From assembly GCF_024979295.1 (NCBI RefSeq), contig NZ_JANLCJ010000001.1, positions 186,001 through 250,000 of the forward strand: 64,000 nt of DNA, read 5' to 3'. The notes below the pieces were generated by a model. That model was not told the origin of the DNA. It did no database searches and saw only the letters and a list, made by a program, of their open reading frames with translations. This stretch comes from Herbiconiux daphne (GTDB taxonomy: Bacteria > Actinomycetota > Actinomycetes > Actinomycetales > Microbacteriaceae). Below, one piece after another: positions 25,240 through 36,346 of the stretch (its first letter is position 1; each line of letters starts with the position of its first letter). Position numbers and translations under genes: made by a program.

Positions 25240-25425
25240 TCAGCGTTCTTCTTTCGAGCTTCGACGAGCCGGTCGGGTGCGCTCGACGGCGTCGTCTGCT
25301 CGGTGCAGAACGCCAGACCTGCGAGCAGCCCGGTAGAGATGACGAAACGATGTGATCGCCAGGAGGATCGTGCCAGGCACCGGTGTCGAAAGGTGCAGAT
25401 CGGCGCTCAGGAGCGTGCCGAACAT
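25240..25425 (-). CDS. small membrane protein, tentative
   Basis: From an ATG at 25425 the 61-residue frame has one hydrophobic stretch (LLSADLHLSTPVPGTILLAI) and a basic C-terminus (RTRPARRSSKEER). The frame stays open upstream to 25590, where it overlaps the lipoprotein gene, so the start is uncertain. I see no clear ribosome-binding site. It could be a chance frame in GC-rich DNA; the length and hydrophobic pattern give moderate support only. Confidence 0.3.
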   Translation of the reverse strand: MFGTLLSADLHLSTPVPGTILLAITSFRHLYRAARRSGVLHRADDAVERTRPARRSSKEER

Positions 25426-25517
25426 GGAGACAAGGGTGGCATCCGGCACCGGACCGGGTATCTGCGCTGCGCGTCGACTACACGCCAGGCTGAATTCGAC
25501 GGGACGGTCAGAGTCTC

Positions 25518-25949
25518 TCAGCGCGCGGTGAAGCGGTGCGTTTCCTCTGACCCCGCTCCTTTTTCGTAGGAGTACTTCCAGCCGTCCCACTCCTCGCCAT
25601 CCGAAAGATCGTCAGAAGCCCCCGGATAGTTGGTCTGCTCGGTCAGGCAGTCCACGTCGCCCAGCATGGTCAGCGCGATCTGAAGCGAGCTCGGGCTATC
25701 GCTTGTCTTTGGCTTGCCGTTCCCGGATAGGGCATCGTTCAGGTCGTCGCCGAGTGAAGACGCAATGCGGGCGTTGTCGCCCTTGAGTTCCACCAGGACC
25801 GACGACCCGTCGACCTTCATGATGCCGTAATCGTCATCGCCGGAGCATGCGTCGTACGCAGCTTGGGCTTGGGCGTTGCTTGCACAGCCCGAAAGCAGTA
25901 AACCGAGGACGGCGGCGCCCGTCGCGGATACGATCATTTTCGTTTTCAT
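25518..25949 (-). CDS. small secreted lipoprotein
   Basis: The 143-residue precursor starts MKTKMIVSATGAAVLGLLLSG and has a lipobox LLSGC with the modified Cys at residue 22. The mature part is small and acidic, with Cys in YDACSGDDDYG and VDCLTEQ that could pair, and an EEWDGWKYSYEKG end. No family is recognised. A hairpin upstream pairs with the ribosome-binding site (see 25957-25977), suggesting translational control. Anchored to the outer face of the membrane. Confidence 0.65.
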   Translation of the reverse strand: MKTKMIVSATGAAVLGLLLSGCASNAQAQAAYDACSGDDDYGIMKVDGSSVLVELKGDNARIASSLGDDLNDALSGNGKPKTSDSPSSLQIALTMLGDVDCLTEQTNYPGASDDLSDGEEWDGWKYSYEKGAGSEETHRFTAR

Positions 25950-25956
25950 GTGATTC

Positions 25957-25977
25957 CCCCTCAGAAATGCTGAGGGG
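25957..25977 (-). promoter_or_regulatory. hairpin masking the lipoprotein ribosome-binding site
   Basis: CCCCTCA (25957-25963) pairs perfectly with TGAGGGG (25971-25977) around a 7-base loop. On the minus strand the second arm, TGAGGGG, runs into the G-rich Shine-Dalgarno segment six bases before the ATG at 25949. Folding would hide the ribosome-binding site. Confidence 0.5.
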
Positions 25978-26055
25978 CAGCCTACCCGTGCAGTCGCGCT
26001 GGCACCGGAAGCCCTTCGGATACACCTTCGGATACACTGCAGGACGCGACCGACA

Positions 26056-26095
26056 TAAAAGAAACCCCCGCCATGTAGAAGCTAGGCGAGGGTTC
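26056..26095 (-). terminator. terminator of the tRNA-Phe transcript
   Basis: On the minus strand a stem of about 10 bp (AACCCTCGCC with GGCGGGGGTT, one G-T pair) is followed by TTTCTTTT. It lies directly after tRNA-Phe. Confidence 0.75.
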
Positions 26096-26098
26096 CCG

Positions 26099-26171
26099 TG
26101 GCTCCGACCGGCATCGATCCGGTGACCTTTCGATTTTCAGTCGAACGCTCTACCAACTGAGCTACAGAGCC
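26099..26171 (-). tRNA. tRNA-Phe (GAA)
   Basis: The minus strand folds as a full cloverleaf: acceptor GGCTCTG with CGGAGCC and A73, D-loop TAGCTCAGTTGGTAGAGC, anticodon GAA in GACTGAAAATC, and T-loop with TCGAT. CCA is not encoded. Confidence 0.97.
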
Positions 26172-26215
26172 GAAGCGGCGATTCTCGTGTCGTTGCCGAC
26201 ATGTCGTCGCTTCTA

Positions 26216-26249
26216 GCGAAAAGCCCTTCCGGTGTGGAAGGGCTTTCGC
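26216..26249 (-). terminator. terminator of the tRNA-Asp transcript
   Basis: AAAGCCCTTCC pairs with GGAAGGGCTTT, followed by one more T and CGC on the minus strand. The stem is nearly perfect and lies between tRNA-Phe and tRNA-Asp. Confidence 0.65.
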
Positions 26250-26250
26250 C

Positions 26251-26327
26251 TGGCGACCCTGACGGGACTTGAACCCGCGACCTCCGCCGTGACAGGGCGG
26301 CACGCTAACCAACTGCGCTACAGGGCC
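26251..26327 (-). tRNA. tRNA-Asp (GTC)
   Basis: On the minus strand the acceptor GGCCCTG pairs with CAGGGTC, G73 follows, and the CCA end is encoded (26251-26253). The anticodon loop reads CCTGTCACG, giving GTC. Confidence 0.97.
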
Positions 26328-26370
26328 TTATGTGTTGTTCCTATTGTATGTGTTCTCGCGATCGTGCTTG

Positions 26371-26443
26371 TGACCCCAACGGGATTCGAACCCGTGCTAC
26401 CGCCGTGAAAGGGCGGCGTCCTAGGCCGCTAAACGATGGGGCC
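26371..26443 (-). tRNA. tRNA-Glu (TTC)
   Basis: On the minus strand GGCCCCA pairs with TGGGGTC and A73 follows. The anticodon loop CCTTTCACG gives TTC and the T-loop is TTCGAAT. CCA is not encoded. Confidence 0.96.
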
Positions 26444-26655
26444 GCGCGCGACAACTCATCGAGTATGCCACAACTGCTGCACCGGAACCAATTCGGCTCG
26501 AGTTGTGCACATTCGCGGGAATGTCCGTGCGTTCTCGCCGCCCACGCTTTAGATTGGCGGGAGCACTGTGACAGATGTGACGGATGCGCAGCCTCGCCTG
26601 TCGAGATCGCGCACCGACGCCGCGAAATCGGTGCCGCACCGCACGTCAGGGAGAC

Positions 26656-27924
26656 ATGATCACCAGCACCACGGCCGGCAAGCCGAATCGCACGCGAATC
26701 CGCCGGCGAATTCGCGACACGGTGGCGACGACGATCGCCACGGTGGCGCTCGTGCTGTCCGCCGGGGTGGTGTCGGGCCCGGCCTACGCCGACGACGACT
26801 ATCCCAGCTGGGACGACGTGAAGAACGCCCAGGCCAGCGAGTCGTCGAAGCAAGAAGAGGTCACCCGCATCCAGGGCCTGATCGAGACCATGAACTCCCA
26901 GGTCGCCGAGGCGCAGGCCGTGGCCACCCAGCGCGGCGATGAATACCAGGCGGCCCAAGAGAAATACGACACGGCGAACTACGTGGCGGCAGAGCTCGAG
27001 GCCCAGGCGGCCGACGCGTCGACCCGGGCGGATGCCTCGAACCGGCAGGCCGGCCAGCTCGCCGCCCAGCTCTCCCGCACCGGCGGCAACGACCTCTCGT
27101 TCAACCTTTTCGTCGGCGGCGATCAACTCTCGAGCGACCTGCTCTACCAGCTCAGCGCGATGTCGAAGCTCACCGAGAAGACCTCGCAGATCTATGCGCA
27201 GGCCGAGCAAGACCGCAACACGGCCACGGCGCTCACGGCCCAAGCCACCGTCGCGCGAGACGAACTGCGCGGACTCGCCGACGAAGCAGCCCGGTTGCGC
27301 GACGAAGCGGTGGCCGCGCAGCAGGCGGCCGAGGCCGCGCTGCAAGAACAAGAAGACCATCAGGTCGAACTCTCGGCGCAGCTCACGGTGCTGCAAGAGA
27401 ACCGCGCCGCCACCGAGGCCGACTACCAGAAGGGCGTCGAGGCTCGAGCGGCCGCCGCCCGCGCCGCCGCGGCATCCGGTCTCGCCACCCTGCCGTTCAT
27501 CGCGGCGAGCGGGTGGGCGAGCCCGTTCCCGGGCGCGTTCTCGTCTGACGAATACGGAATGCGCGTCAACCCGGTCGACGGCGGCTACCGACTGCACTCG
27601 GGCATCGACCTGGTCTACAACGGCGGCACCTGCGGCGCCTACGTCTACGCCGCCGCCGAGGGCCTCGTGAACTTCGCCGGCTGGAACGGCGGCTACGGCA
27701 ACTTCATCCAGATCGACCACGGTGGCGGCATCGCCACGGCGTATGGGCACAACACGCAGCTGCTGGTCGGCAACGGCGACTACGTGCAGGTGGGCCAGCC
27801 CATCTCGCTCGCCGGCACCACGGGCAACTCCACCGGCTGCCACCTGCACTTCGAGGTGCGCGAGAACGGCACCGCCATCAATCCGCGACCGTTCATGGCC
27901 GCCCAAGGCATCGAATTCGGATAG
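26656..27924 (+). CDS. secreted M23 peptidase with coiled coil (first copy)
   Basis: The 422-residue precursor starts at ATG 26656 after GGGAGAC. A signal peptide (TTIATVALVLSAGVVSGPAYA, cleaved after about residue 45) is followed by a long coiled coil (to about residue 265) and a LytM domain with LHSGIDLV (first zinc His and Asp) and GCHLHFEVREN (zinc His pair). It resembles EnvC/NlpD/RipA-type proteins that cut or control cutting of peptidoglycan, and all zinc ligands appear intact. A paralogue follows after 13 bp. Confidence 0.85.
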   Translation: MITSTTAGKPNRTRIRRRIRDTVATTIATVALVLSAGVVSGPAYADDDYPSWDDVKNAQASESSKQEEVTRIQGLIETMNSQVAEAQAVATQRGDEYQAAQEKYDTANYVAAELEAQAADASTRADASNRQAGQLAAQLSRTGGNDLSFNLFVGGDQLSSDLLYQLSAMSKLTEKTSQIYAQAEQDRNTATALTAQATVARDELRGLADEAARLRDEAVAAQQAAEAALQEQEDHQVELSAQLTVLQENRAATEADYQKGVEARAAAARAAAASGLATLPFIAASGWASPFPGAFSSDEYGMRVNPVDGGYRLHSGIDLVYNGGTCGAYVYAAAEGLVNFAGWNGGYGNFIQIDHGGGIATAYGHNTQLLVGNGDYVQVGQPISLAGTTGNSTGCHLHFEVRENGTAINPRPFMAAQGIEFG

Positions 27925-27937
27925 AGACCATCACCAC

Positions 27938-29227
27938 ATGACGCTCGACACCCGACGACCCGCCCCGCCCGCCCGCCGCCGACCGTTGTCGAGGCTCGTG
28001 GCCGCCGTGACGCTCGCCGCCGGCATCCTCGCCGTCGACGTGCTGCGCGGCGAATCCGCCGCGGCGGTCGACTACCCCACGTGGGACGACGTGCTCGCCG
28101 CCCGAAGCAGCGAGGCGACGAAGCAGGCCGAGGTCGATCGCATCCAGAGCCTGATCGGGCAGCTGCAGTCCGAGGTCGAGGCCGCGCAGGCCTTCGCCGT
28201 GCAGAAGGCCGACGAATACTCGGCGGCGCAGGATGCCTACGACCTCGCCTCGTTCCGCGCCGGCGAACTCGCGGGGCAGGCCGAAGAGGCCCGGGCTCGC
28301 GCCGACGCGTCGAACAAGCAGGCCGGGCTGCTCATCACCCAGTTCACGAGGGCGGGCGGCGCCGATCTCACGCTCAACCTCATCGTCGCGGGCGACGAGA
28401 GCGACGATCTGCTCTACCAGCTGGGCGCCATGAGCCAGCTGTCGCAGAAGACCGGTCAGCTCTACGAGCAGGCGACGCAGGATCGCAACACCGCCGATTC
28501 GCTCACCGACCAGGCGGTCGTCGCCGAAGCCGCGCTCGGCGATCTCAAGGTGGCCGCCGAGCTGGCGTTCGCCGAGGCCACGGCCGCGCAGGAGCGGGTG
28601 GAGGCGGCTCTCGCCGAGCAGCAGGCGCAGGGCGCCGTGCTGGCCGAGCAGCTCGAGGCGCTGAACGCCGCCACGGCGAAGACCGAGGTCGAATACGAGA
28701 AGGGCGTCGAAGAACGCCGCAAGGCCGAAGAGGCGCGGCTCGCCGCTGAGGCGGCCGCCCGCGCAGCCGCGGCAGCGGCGGCGGCCGAGGCAGCGGGGGC
28801 GGGCGGAGGACCCGGCCCATCGGTCAACGGCTGGTCGAGCCCGTTCCCGGGCGCCCGGGTCACCGACGAGTTCGGCAGCCGGTTCCACCCGATCTTCCAC
28901 GAGTGGCGACTGCACGCCGGCATCGACCTCGGCTACAGCGGCGGCCGCACCTGCGGGGCGCCGGTGTATGCGGCGGCGGCGGGCACGGTCATCCAGGCCA
29001 GCTACAACGGCGGCCTCGGCAACTCGGTCACCATCAGTCACGGCGGCGGGTTGACCACGGTCTACGGCCACAACTCGTCACTGAACGTCGGCCGAGGTCA
29101 GGATGTCGGTGGCGGCGAGATCATCGCCTACGCAGGCACCACCGGCTCCTCCACCGGCTGCCACGTGCACTTCGAAACCCGCGTCAACGGCTCCCCCCAG
29201 AACCCGAGAAACTACGTGGGATTTTGA
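27938..29227 (+). CDS. secreted M23 peptidase with coiled coil (second copy)
   Basis: The 429-residue paralogue of the previous gene has the same plan: signal peptide (LSRLVAAVTLAAGILAVDVL), start of the mature part (VDYPTWDDVLAARSSEATKQ, matching DYPSWDDVKNAQASESSKQ in the first), a coiled coil to about residue 275 with an Ala-rich end, and a LytM domain with LHAGIDLGYSG and GCHVHFETRVNG. Zinc ligands look complete. The two are a tandem duplication, probably one operon, acting on cell-wall peptides during growth or division. Confidence 0.85.
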   Translation: MTLDTRRPAPPARRRPLSRLVAAVTLAAGILAVDVLRGESAAAVDYPTWDDVLAARSSEATKQAEVDRIQSLIGQLQSEVEAAQAFAVQKADEYSAAQDAYDLASFRAGELAGQAEEARARADASNKQAGLLITQFTRAGGADLTLNLIVAGDESDDLLYQLGAMSQLSQKTGQLYEQATQDRNTADSLTDQAVVAEAALGDLKVAAELAFAEATAAQERVEAALAEQQAQGAVLAEQLEALNAATAKTEVEYEKGVEERRKAEEARLAAEAAARAAAAAAAAEAAGAGGGPGPSVNGWSSPFPGARVTDEFGSRFHPIFHEWRLHAGIDLGYSGGRTCGAPVYAAAAGTVIQASYNGGLGNSVTISHGGGLTTVYGHNSSLNVGRGQDVGGGEIIAYAGTTGSSTGCHVHFETRVNGSPQNPRNYVGF

Positions 29228-29425
29228 GTTTGGCGGGAGGGACGCGCGCGGCTCCTCCGCATCTACCGACACGCGAGGCAACGGCAGCTCAGGCCGCGGG
29301 CCGCGCCCGACGACCCAGGGTGAGGCCGTGGCCGCGCGAGCGACCGCGGCCTCACATGTCGCGACGCGCCGGGCAGGGACCGGCGCGTCCCGTGGAGGCC
29401 GCGCGCAGCACGGCCCCCACGGCAG

Positions 29426-29920
29426 CTAGTGGCTACCTTCTTCGGCGAGCTTCTTGAAGCCGGCCTCGACGATGGCCTCGGCTTCGGCGGCGTTGCCCCA
29501 GCCCTCGATGTTCACGAACTTGTTCGGCTCGAGGTCTTTGTAGCGCGCGAAGAAGTGCTCGATCTCTTTGCGGGTCTGCTCGGGAACGTCATCGATGTCC
29601 TGGATGTGCGACCAGCGCGGGTCTTTGAACGGCACCACGACGACCTTGGCGTCGGAGCCGGCCTCGTCGCTCATGTTGAGCACGCCGACGGGGCGCACCT
29701 TGATGCCCACGCCCGGGAACGTCGGGTACTCCAGCAGCACCAGCGCGTCGACGGGGTCGCCGTCGAGGCCGAGCGTGTTCTCGAAGAACCCGTAGTCGGT
29801 CGGGTAGACGAAGCTCGTGAACAGCACGCGGTCGAGGTAGACCCGGCCGGTCTCGTGGTCGACTTCGTACTTGTTGCGGCTTCCCTTGGGAATTTCGACG
29901 ACGACGTCGTACGCGGCCAT
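29426..29920 (-). CDS. ppa: inorganic pyrophosphatase
   Basis: The 164-residue family I enzyme hydrolyses pyrophosphate to two phosphates. It has [16 protein letters not shown] near the start, the catalytic [14 protein letters not shown] (metal-binding Asp residues, about 51-64) and [17 protein letters not shown]. The ATG at 29920 is the only start that matches the family. It is divergent from tilS with about 70 bp in between. The length is normal. Confidence 0.95.
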   Translation of the reverse strand: MAAYDVVVEIPKGSRNKYEVDHETGRVYLDRVLFTSFVYPTDYGFFENTLGLDGDPVDALVLLEYPTFPGVGIKVRPVGVLNMSDEAGSDAKVVVVPFKDPRWSHIQDIDDVPEQTRKEIEHFFARYKDLEPNKFVNIEGWGNAAEAEAIVEAGFKKLAEEGSH

Positions 29921-29989
29921 AGGTGGGGCTCCCTCGTGTGTGATCTGCAGCGCTCGAATCGGCGCCCGAAACTGCAATAACGTTACTGG

Positions 29990-31216
29990 ATGCACCCGCC
30001 CGAGCGCCGCCCGCGCCTCACGCCCGCGATCGCCGACGTGCGTCGCGCGGTGCGCGACACGCTCGCCGAGGCGGCACTCGCGCCCGACGACCTCGTGCTC
30101 GTGGCCCTGAGCGGCGGCCCCGACTCCCTCGCGCTCGCGGCCGCGACCGCGTTCGAGGCGCCTCGCGCCGGGTTGCGGGCCGGTGCGATCATCGTCGACC
30201 ACTCCCTGCAGGAGGGGTCGGATGCCGTCGCCTCCCGCGCCGCCGACCAGGCACGTTCCCTCGGCCTCGCGCCCGTGCTCGTCACCCGCGTGCAGGTCGG
30301 TGCCGTCGCCCGCGCGTCGGCGTTCGGTGCCGAGCGAACCCGTGGTGGGCCGGAGGCGCTGGCCCGCGACATCCGCTATGCCGCGATCGACCGGGCGGTC
30401 GTGGAGACAGGCGCTCGGGCCGTGCTGCTCGGGCACACCCTCGACGACCAGGCCGAGACCGTGCTGCTCGGCCTCGCCCGCGGTGCCGGGGCCGCGAGCC
30501 TCACCGGCATGGCGCGTTTCACCCCGCCACCCGGAGCTGCCGCCGACGCGCACCATGACCACGGTCGCGCCCCCGCCCCCGCCCCCGCCGCTCCAGCCGC
30601 CGCGGCTGGCAGCGCCGGCGTCACCCCCGCGCCCACCCGGCCCGCCCACGTCGCGCCCGGCACCCGCATCCGCCCCCTGCTCGGCATCCGTCGGGCCACC
30701 ACCGAGGCGTTCTGCGCCGACTCCTCGCTCACGCCCTGGCACGACCCCCACAACGACAGTCCCGACTACGCGCGCGTGCGGGTGCGCCGCAGCGTGCTGC
30801 CCGTGCTCGAGGCCGAGCTCGGGCCCGGCATCGCCGAGGCCCTCGCCCGCACCGCCGACCAGTTGCGCGAAGACGACGACACCCTCCATGACGTGGCGAT
30901 CGAGACCATCGAAGACCTCGTCGAGCACGCCGAGGCGGGCATCGCGGTGTCGGTGGGCGCCCTCGAGGCGAACCCTCCGGCACTGCGCAATCGCATCATC
31001 CGATATGTGGTCGAGAGCGAGTTCGGGGTGTCGCTGTCGCGTGCGCAGACCCTCGCGGCGGTCGCACTGGTGACCGACTGGCACGGCCAGAAAGGCGTCG
31101 ACCTGCCAGGGATTAGAGTGGTGCGGCAGGCCGGCCGTCTCGAGTTCTCCCGGGTGCATCCGGGCGCCACGGCAGGCGATGCCGCGGCAGGCGACACCGC
31201 GGCCGGCGACGAGTAG
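29990..31216 (+). CDS. tilS: tRNA(Ile)-lysidine synthetase
   Basis: The 408-residue enzyme changes C34 of tRNA-Ile to lysidine using ATP and lysine. The PP-loop SGGPDS (41-46), [31 protein letters not shown] and [10 protein letters not shown] are present. An insert rich in Ala and Pro (about residues 180-222) separates the catalytic parts and is not normal for the family. The C-terminal domain is short. It ends 16 bp before hpt, so the two are probably co-transcribed. Confidence 0.92.
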   Translation: MHPPERRPRLTPAIADVRRAVRDTLAEAALAPDDLVLVALSGGPDSLALAAATAFEAPRAGLRAGAIIVDHSLQEGSDAVASRAADQARSLGLAPVLVTRVQVGAVARASAFGAERTRGGPEALARDIRYAAIDRAVVETGARAVLLGHTLDDQAETVLLGLARGAGAASLTGMARFTPPPGAAADAHHDHGRAPAPAPAAPAAAAGSAGVTPAPTRPAHVAPGTRIRPLLGIRRATTEAFCADSSLTPWHDPHNDSPDYARVRVRRSVLPVLEAELGPGIAEALARTADQLREDDDTLHDVAIETIEDLVEHAEAGIAVSVGALEANPPALRNRIIRYVVESEFGVSLSRAQTLAAVALVTDWHGQKGVDLPGIRVVRQAGRLEFSRVHPGATAGDAAAGDTAAGDE

Positions 31217-31232
31217 CGAGAGAGAAGAGTTC

Positions 31233-31787
31233 ATGGACATCAGCGACGTTCAGTCCGACATCACCGAGGTGCTGCTCACCGAGGAGCAGATCGCCGAGAA
31301 GATCGGCGACCTCGCCCGCCGCATCGAGGCCGACTACACCGACGACGACAACCTGCTGCTCGTCGGCGTGCTGCGCGGTGCCGTGATGGTGATGGCCGAC
31401 CTCGCCCGCGAACTGCGCGTGCAGCTCAACATGGACTGGATGGCCGTGAGCTCCTACGGCTCCGGCACCCAGTCGAGCGGCGTCGTGCGCATTCTCAAAG
31501 ACCTCGACACTGACATCTCTGGCCGCAAGGTGCTGATCGTCGAAGACATCATCGACTCCGGTCTCACCCTGTCGTGGCTGCTCGCCAACCTGCGGTCGCG
31601 CGGTGCGGCATCCGTCGAGATCTGCGCGCTGCTGCGCAAGCCCGAGGCCGTGAAGGTCGAGATCGACGTGCGCTACATCGGCTTCGACATCCCGAACGCC
31701 TTCGTCGTCGGCTACGGCCTCGACTACGCCGAGCGCTACCGCAACCTCAAGTCGATCGGCGTGCTCGCCCCCCACGTCTACTCGTAG
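31233..31787 (+). CDS. hpt: hypoxanthine phosphoribosyltransferase
   Basis: The 184-residue enzyme converts hypoxanthine or guanine and PRPP to IMP or GMP. It has [27 protein letters not shown] and the PRPP loop [14 protein letters not shown] (about 100-113), then [24 protein letters not shown] 31233 follows AGAGAAGAG and is 16 bp from tilS, the usual tilS-hpt-ftsH order. A 54-nt longer frame is rejected. Confidence 0.95.
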   Translation: MDISDVQSDITEVLLTEEQIAEKIGDLARRIEADYTDDDNLLLVGVLRGAVMVMADLARELRVQLNMDWMAVSSYGSGTQSSGVVRILKDLDTDISGRKVLIVEDIIDSGLTLSWLLANLRSRGAASVEICALLRKPEAVKVEIDVRYIGFDIPNAFVVGYGLDYAERYRNLKSIGVLAPHVYS

Positions 31788-31914
31788 CCGGCGCGCAGCG
31801 GCACACGTTACGCCCACGGGGAACATGGAGGCGGCGCCCAGTGCGCGACGGGTACCCTTGCACCACGACATAAGCACCGTGCCGACCCTGCCGGCACCAA
31901 AGCGATGAAGAGAC

Positions 31915-33927
<2,013 letters not shown>

Positions 33928-33934
33928 GCCCACC

Positions 33935-34558
33935 GTGGCACATGTCGATCGGCTGAGGATCGAGGCCGCGGTCGCCGAGATCCTCGCCGCGATCGGCGAA
34001 GATCCTCGGCGCGACGGCCTGACCGACACCCCGCGGCGCGTCGCCGACCTCTACGCCGAGCTGTTCGGCCAGGTCGGCGTCGACCCGGCCGCGGCCCTCG
34101 GCACGTCGTTCGCGGCGCCCGCTGCCGAGCAGACCCCGGATGCCGCCACCGCACGCCCCGGCGCCACCGACGACCTCGTGCTCATGCGCGACATCACGTT
34201 CCGCTCCGTGTGCGAACACCACCTGCTGCCCTTCGAGGGCGTCGTGCACGTGGCCTACCTGCCCGGCGAGACGCTCGCCGGGCTCGGCTCGATCGTGTCG
34301 GTGGTGGAATCGGCGTCGTCACGCCCGCAACTGCAGGAGCGCCTCACCGACGACATCGCCGACGCCATCGACCGCGGTCTCGCGGCCCGCGGGGTGCTCG
34401 TCGTGATCGACGCGAAACACGGCTGCGTGACCGCACGCGGCCCCCGCCAGACCTCGAGCACCACCGTAACGCTCGCCGCCCGCGGCGCGCTCGCCGACCC
34501 CGCTGCCCGGGCCGAGGTGACCGCGCTCATCGCCGCCGCGAGAGGAGGCGAGCAGTGA
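33935..34558 (+). CDS. folE: GTP cyclohydrolase I
   Basis: The 207-residue enzyme makes 7,8-dihydroneopterin triphosphate from GTP, the first folate step. Zinc ligands are visible as CEHH (about 93-96) and AKHGCVTARG. The loop after the zinc site, GLGSIVSVVESASSRPQLQERLT, differs from the usual GLSKxxR: Ser-Lys is replaced by Gly-Ser and the following Arg by Ser. This may be a lineage trait. It starts at GTG 33935 and overlaps folP (GTGA), the first step of a coupled folate operon. Confidence 0.9.
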   Translation: MAHVDRLRIEAAVAEILAAIGEDPRRDGLTDTPRRVADLYAELFGQVGVDPAAALGTSFAAPAAEQTPDAATARPGATDDLVLMRDITFRSVCEHHLLPFEGVVHVAYLPGETLAGLGSIVSVVESASSRPQLQERLTDDIADAIDRGLAARGVLVVIDAKHGCVTARGPRQTSSTTVTLAARGALADPAARAEVTALIAAARGGEQ

Positions 34559-35376
34559 CCGAGATCCTCGGCATCCTCAACGTGACGCCCGACTCGTTCA
34601 GCGACGGTGGGCTGTGGCTCGATCGCGACGCCGCCGTGCGGCACGCGCTCGGCATGGTGTCCCGCGGCGCCGACATCATCGACGTCGGCGGCGAATCCAC
34701 CCGCCCGGGTGCGGCCCGCGTCGCGATCTCCGAAGAGCAGCGGCGTGTGCTGCCGGTCGTGCGCGAGCTGGTCGGCCAGGGGGTCACCGTGAGCATCGAC
34801 ACCATGAACGCCCAGACCGCCTCCGCCGCCCTCGACGCGGGAGCCACGATCGTGAACGACGTCTCGGGCGGCCTCGCCGACCCCGAGATGGACGACCTCG
34901 CCGTGCACTCGGGTGCCCGGTTCGTGGTGATGCACTGGCGCGGCCACAGCGACGGCATGAACGACCTCGCGCGCTACGACGACGTGGTGGCCGATGTGGT
35001 CGGCGCGATCGAATACCGCGTCGCCGAACTCATCGTCAAGGGAGCAGACCCCGCGAAGCTGATCGTCGACCCCGGGCTCGGGTTCGCGAAGAACGGCGGC
35101 CACAACTGGCAGCTGCTCGGCCACCTCGACCGGCTCGCCGCGCTCGGGCTGCCGGTGCTGGTGGGTGCGTCGCGCAAGCGTTTCATCGGCGATCTGCTGC
35201 CGGGTGGGGCACAGTTGGTTGAGCGCGATCTCGCGTCGGCGGTCGTGGCCGCTCTGGCGGCCCACGAGGGGGTGTGGGGAGTGCGGGTGCACGACGTGTC
35301 GATCACCCGCGCCGCGCTCGACGTCACCGACGCATGGGCCCGGGGATCAGGGGCCCGGGGAAGAGGAGATTCATGA
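34555..35376 (+). CDS. folP: dihydropteroate synthase
   Basis: The 273-residue TIM-barrel enzyme joins dihydropterin pyrophosphate and p-aminobenzoate. It has NVTPDSFSDGG (9-19), GGESTRPGA, VSIDTMNAQTA, VNDVSGG, DPGLGFAKNGGHNW and GASRKRFIG, all the substrate-binding loops. The GTG start overlaps the folE stop, and its own stop overlaps the folB ATG. It is the sulfonamide target in this organism. Confidence 0.95.
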   Translation: MTEILGILNVTPDSFSDGGLWLDRDAAVRHALGMVSRGADIIDVGGESTRPGAARVAISEEQRRVLPVVRELVGQGVTVSIDTMNAQTASAALDAGATIVNDVSGGLADPEMDDLAVHSGARFVVMHWRGHSDGMNDLARYDDVVADVVGAIEYRVAELIVKGADPAKLIVDPGLGFAKNGGHNWQLLGHLDRLAALGLPVLVGASRKRFIGDLLPGGAQLVERDLASAVVAALAAHEGVWGVRVHDVSITRAALDVTDAWARGSGARGRGDS

Positions 35377-35804
35377 CGCAGGCACACACGGCGCACGACG
35401 ACGACCTCGACGTGCTCACCCTCACGGGGCTCGAGGTGTTCGCCAACCACGGTGTGTTCGATTTCGAACGGGCCGAGGGCCAGCGTTTCGTGCTCGACGT
35501 CTCGGCGTGGCTCGACACCGCCGCCGCGGCATCCGGAGACGACCTCGGCCAGACGGTGCACTACGGTGAACTCGCGGTCGAGATCGTCGAGGCGGCGTCG
35601 AACGACCCGGTCGACCTGATCGAGACCCTCGCGGAGCGCATCGCACAGGTCGTGCTCGCGCACGCCGCCGTTCAGCGCACCCGGGTGGTGGTGCACAAAC
35701 CGGATGCGCCGATCACCGTGTCGTTCGCCGACGTCACGATCGCGATCACGCGCACCCGCAGCCGCACCCGCCCCGGCTCGAGCGCGGGGGAGGCCGCCGC
35801 ATGA
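35373..35804 (+). CDS. folB: dihydroneopterin aldolase
   Basis: The 143-residue enzyme contains GLEVFANHGVFDFERAEGQRF (the Glu contacts the pterin ring) and RVVVHKPDAPI with the catalytic Lys. It has Arg/Ser-rich extra residues at the end (TRTRSRTRPGSS). The start ATG overlaps the folP stop and its last codons overlap folK. The length is slightly above the family norm because of the two tails. Confidence 0.92.
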   Translation: MTQAHTAHDDDLDVLTLTGLEVFANHGVFDFERAEGQRFVLDVSAWLDTAAAASGDDLGQTVHYGELAVEIVEAASNDPVDLIETLAERIAQVVLAHAAVQRTRVVVHKPDAPITVSFADVTIAITRTRSRTRPGSSAGEAAA

Positions 35805-36346
35805 ACGGGCGACCCATTCCGAGTGTCGACCGGCGCTTCATCCGGTTGCCGGCCGTGCTGGCCTTCGGCAGCAACCTGGGCGACCGCGAGGGCACCATCC
35901 GCGCGGCCCTCGACGACCTGCGCGCCACCGACGGCATCGAGGTCGTGAGCGTCTCGCGTCTCTATCAGACCGCCGCCGTGAAGCCCGACGGCATCGACCA
36001 CGACGCGCCTGTCTACCTCAACGCCGTGGCCCTCATCCGCACGAGCCTGCAGCCCGAACAGCTGCTCGAGGCCGTGAACCGCATCGAGCACGAGCACGGC
36101 CGCGTGCGCGCCGAGCGCTGGGGCGATCGCACCCTCGACATCGACATCGTCGCCTTCGCCTCGATCGTGCGCGACACCGAACGGCTCACCCTGCCGCACC
36201 CGCGCGCCGCCGAGCGCGACTTCGTGCTGGTGCCGTGGCTCGAGATCGATCCGGATGCCACGCTGCAGGGCTACGGGCGAGCCGACCAGCTGCTCGCCGC
36301 CATTCCCCAATCGACGCTGCGCATCTATGCGGGGGAGAGCCGGTGA
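35801..36346 (+). CDS. folK: HPPK (6-hydroxymethyl-7,8-dihydropterin pyrophosphokinase)
   Basis: The 181-residue kinase has AFGSNLGDREGTIRAAL, YQTAAVKPDG, HEHGRVRAERWGDRTLDIDIV (metal-binding Asp pair) and LTLPHPRAAERDFVLVPW. It pyrophosphorylates the pterin for FolP. The start overlaps the folB stop (ATGA) and the end overlaps the next GTG, so five genes in a row are translationally coupled. The N-terminal 15 residues are an extension. Confidence 0.94.
   Translation: MNGRPIPSVDRRFIRLPAVLAFGSNLGDREGTIRAALDDLRATDGIEVVSVSRLYQTAAVKPDGIDHDAPVYLNAVALIRTSLQPEQLLEAVNRIEHEHGRVRAERWGDRTLDIDIVAFASIVRDTERLTLPHPRAAERDFVLVPWLEIDPDATLQGYGRADQLLAAIPQSTLRIYAGESR

Noticed and set aside
26099..26443. Three tRNA genes as an integration site for a mobile element
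   Set aside because: No integrase and no repeated tRNA end was found near them in the window.
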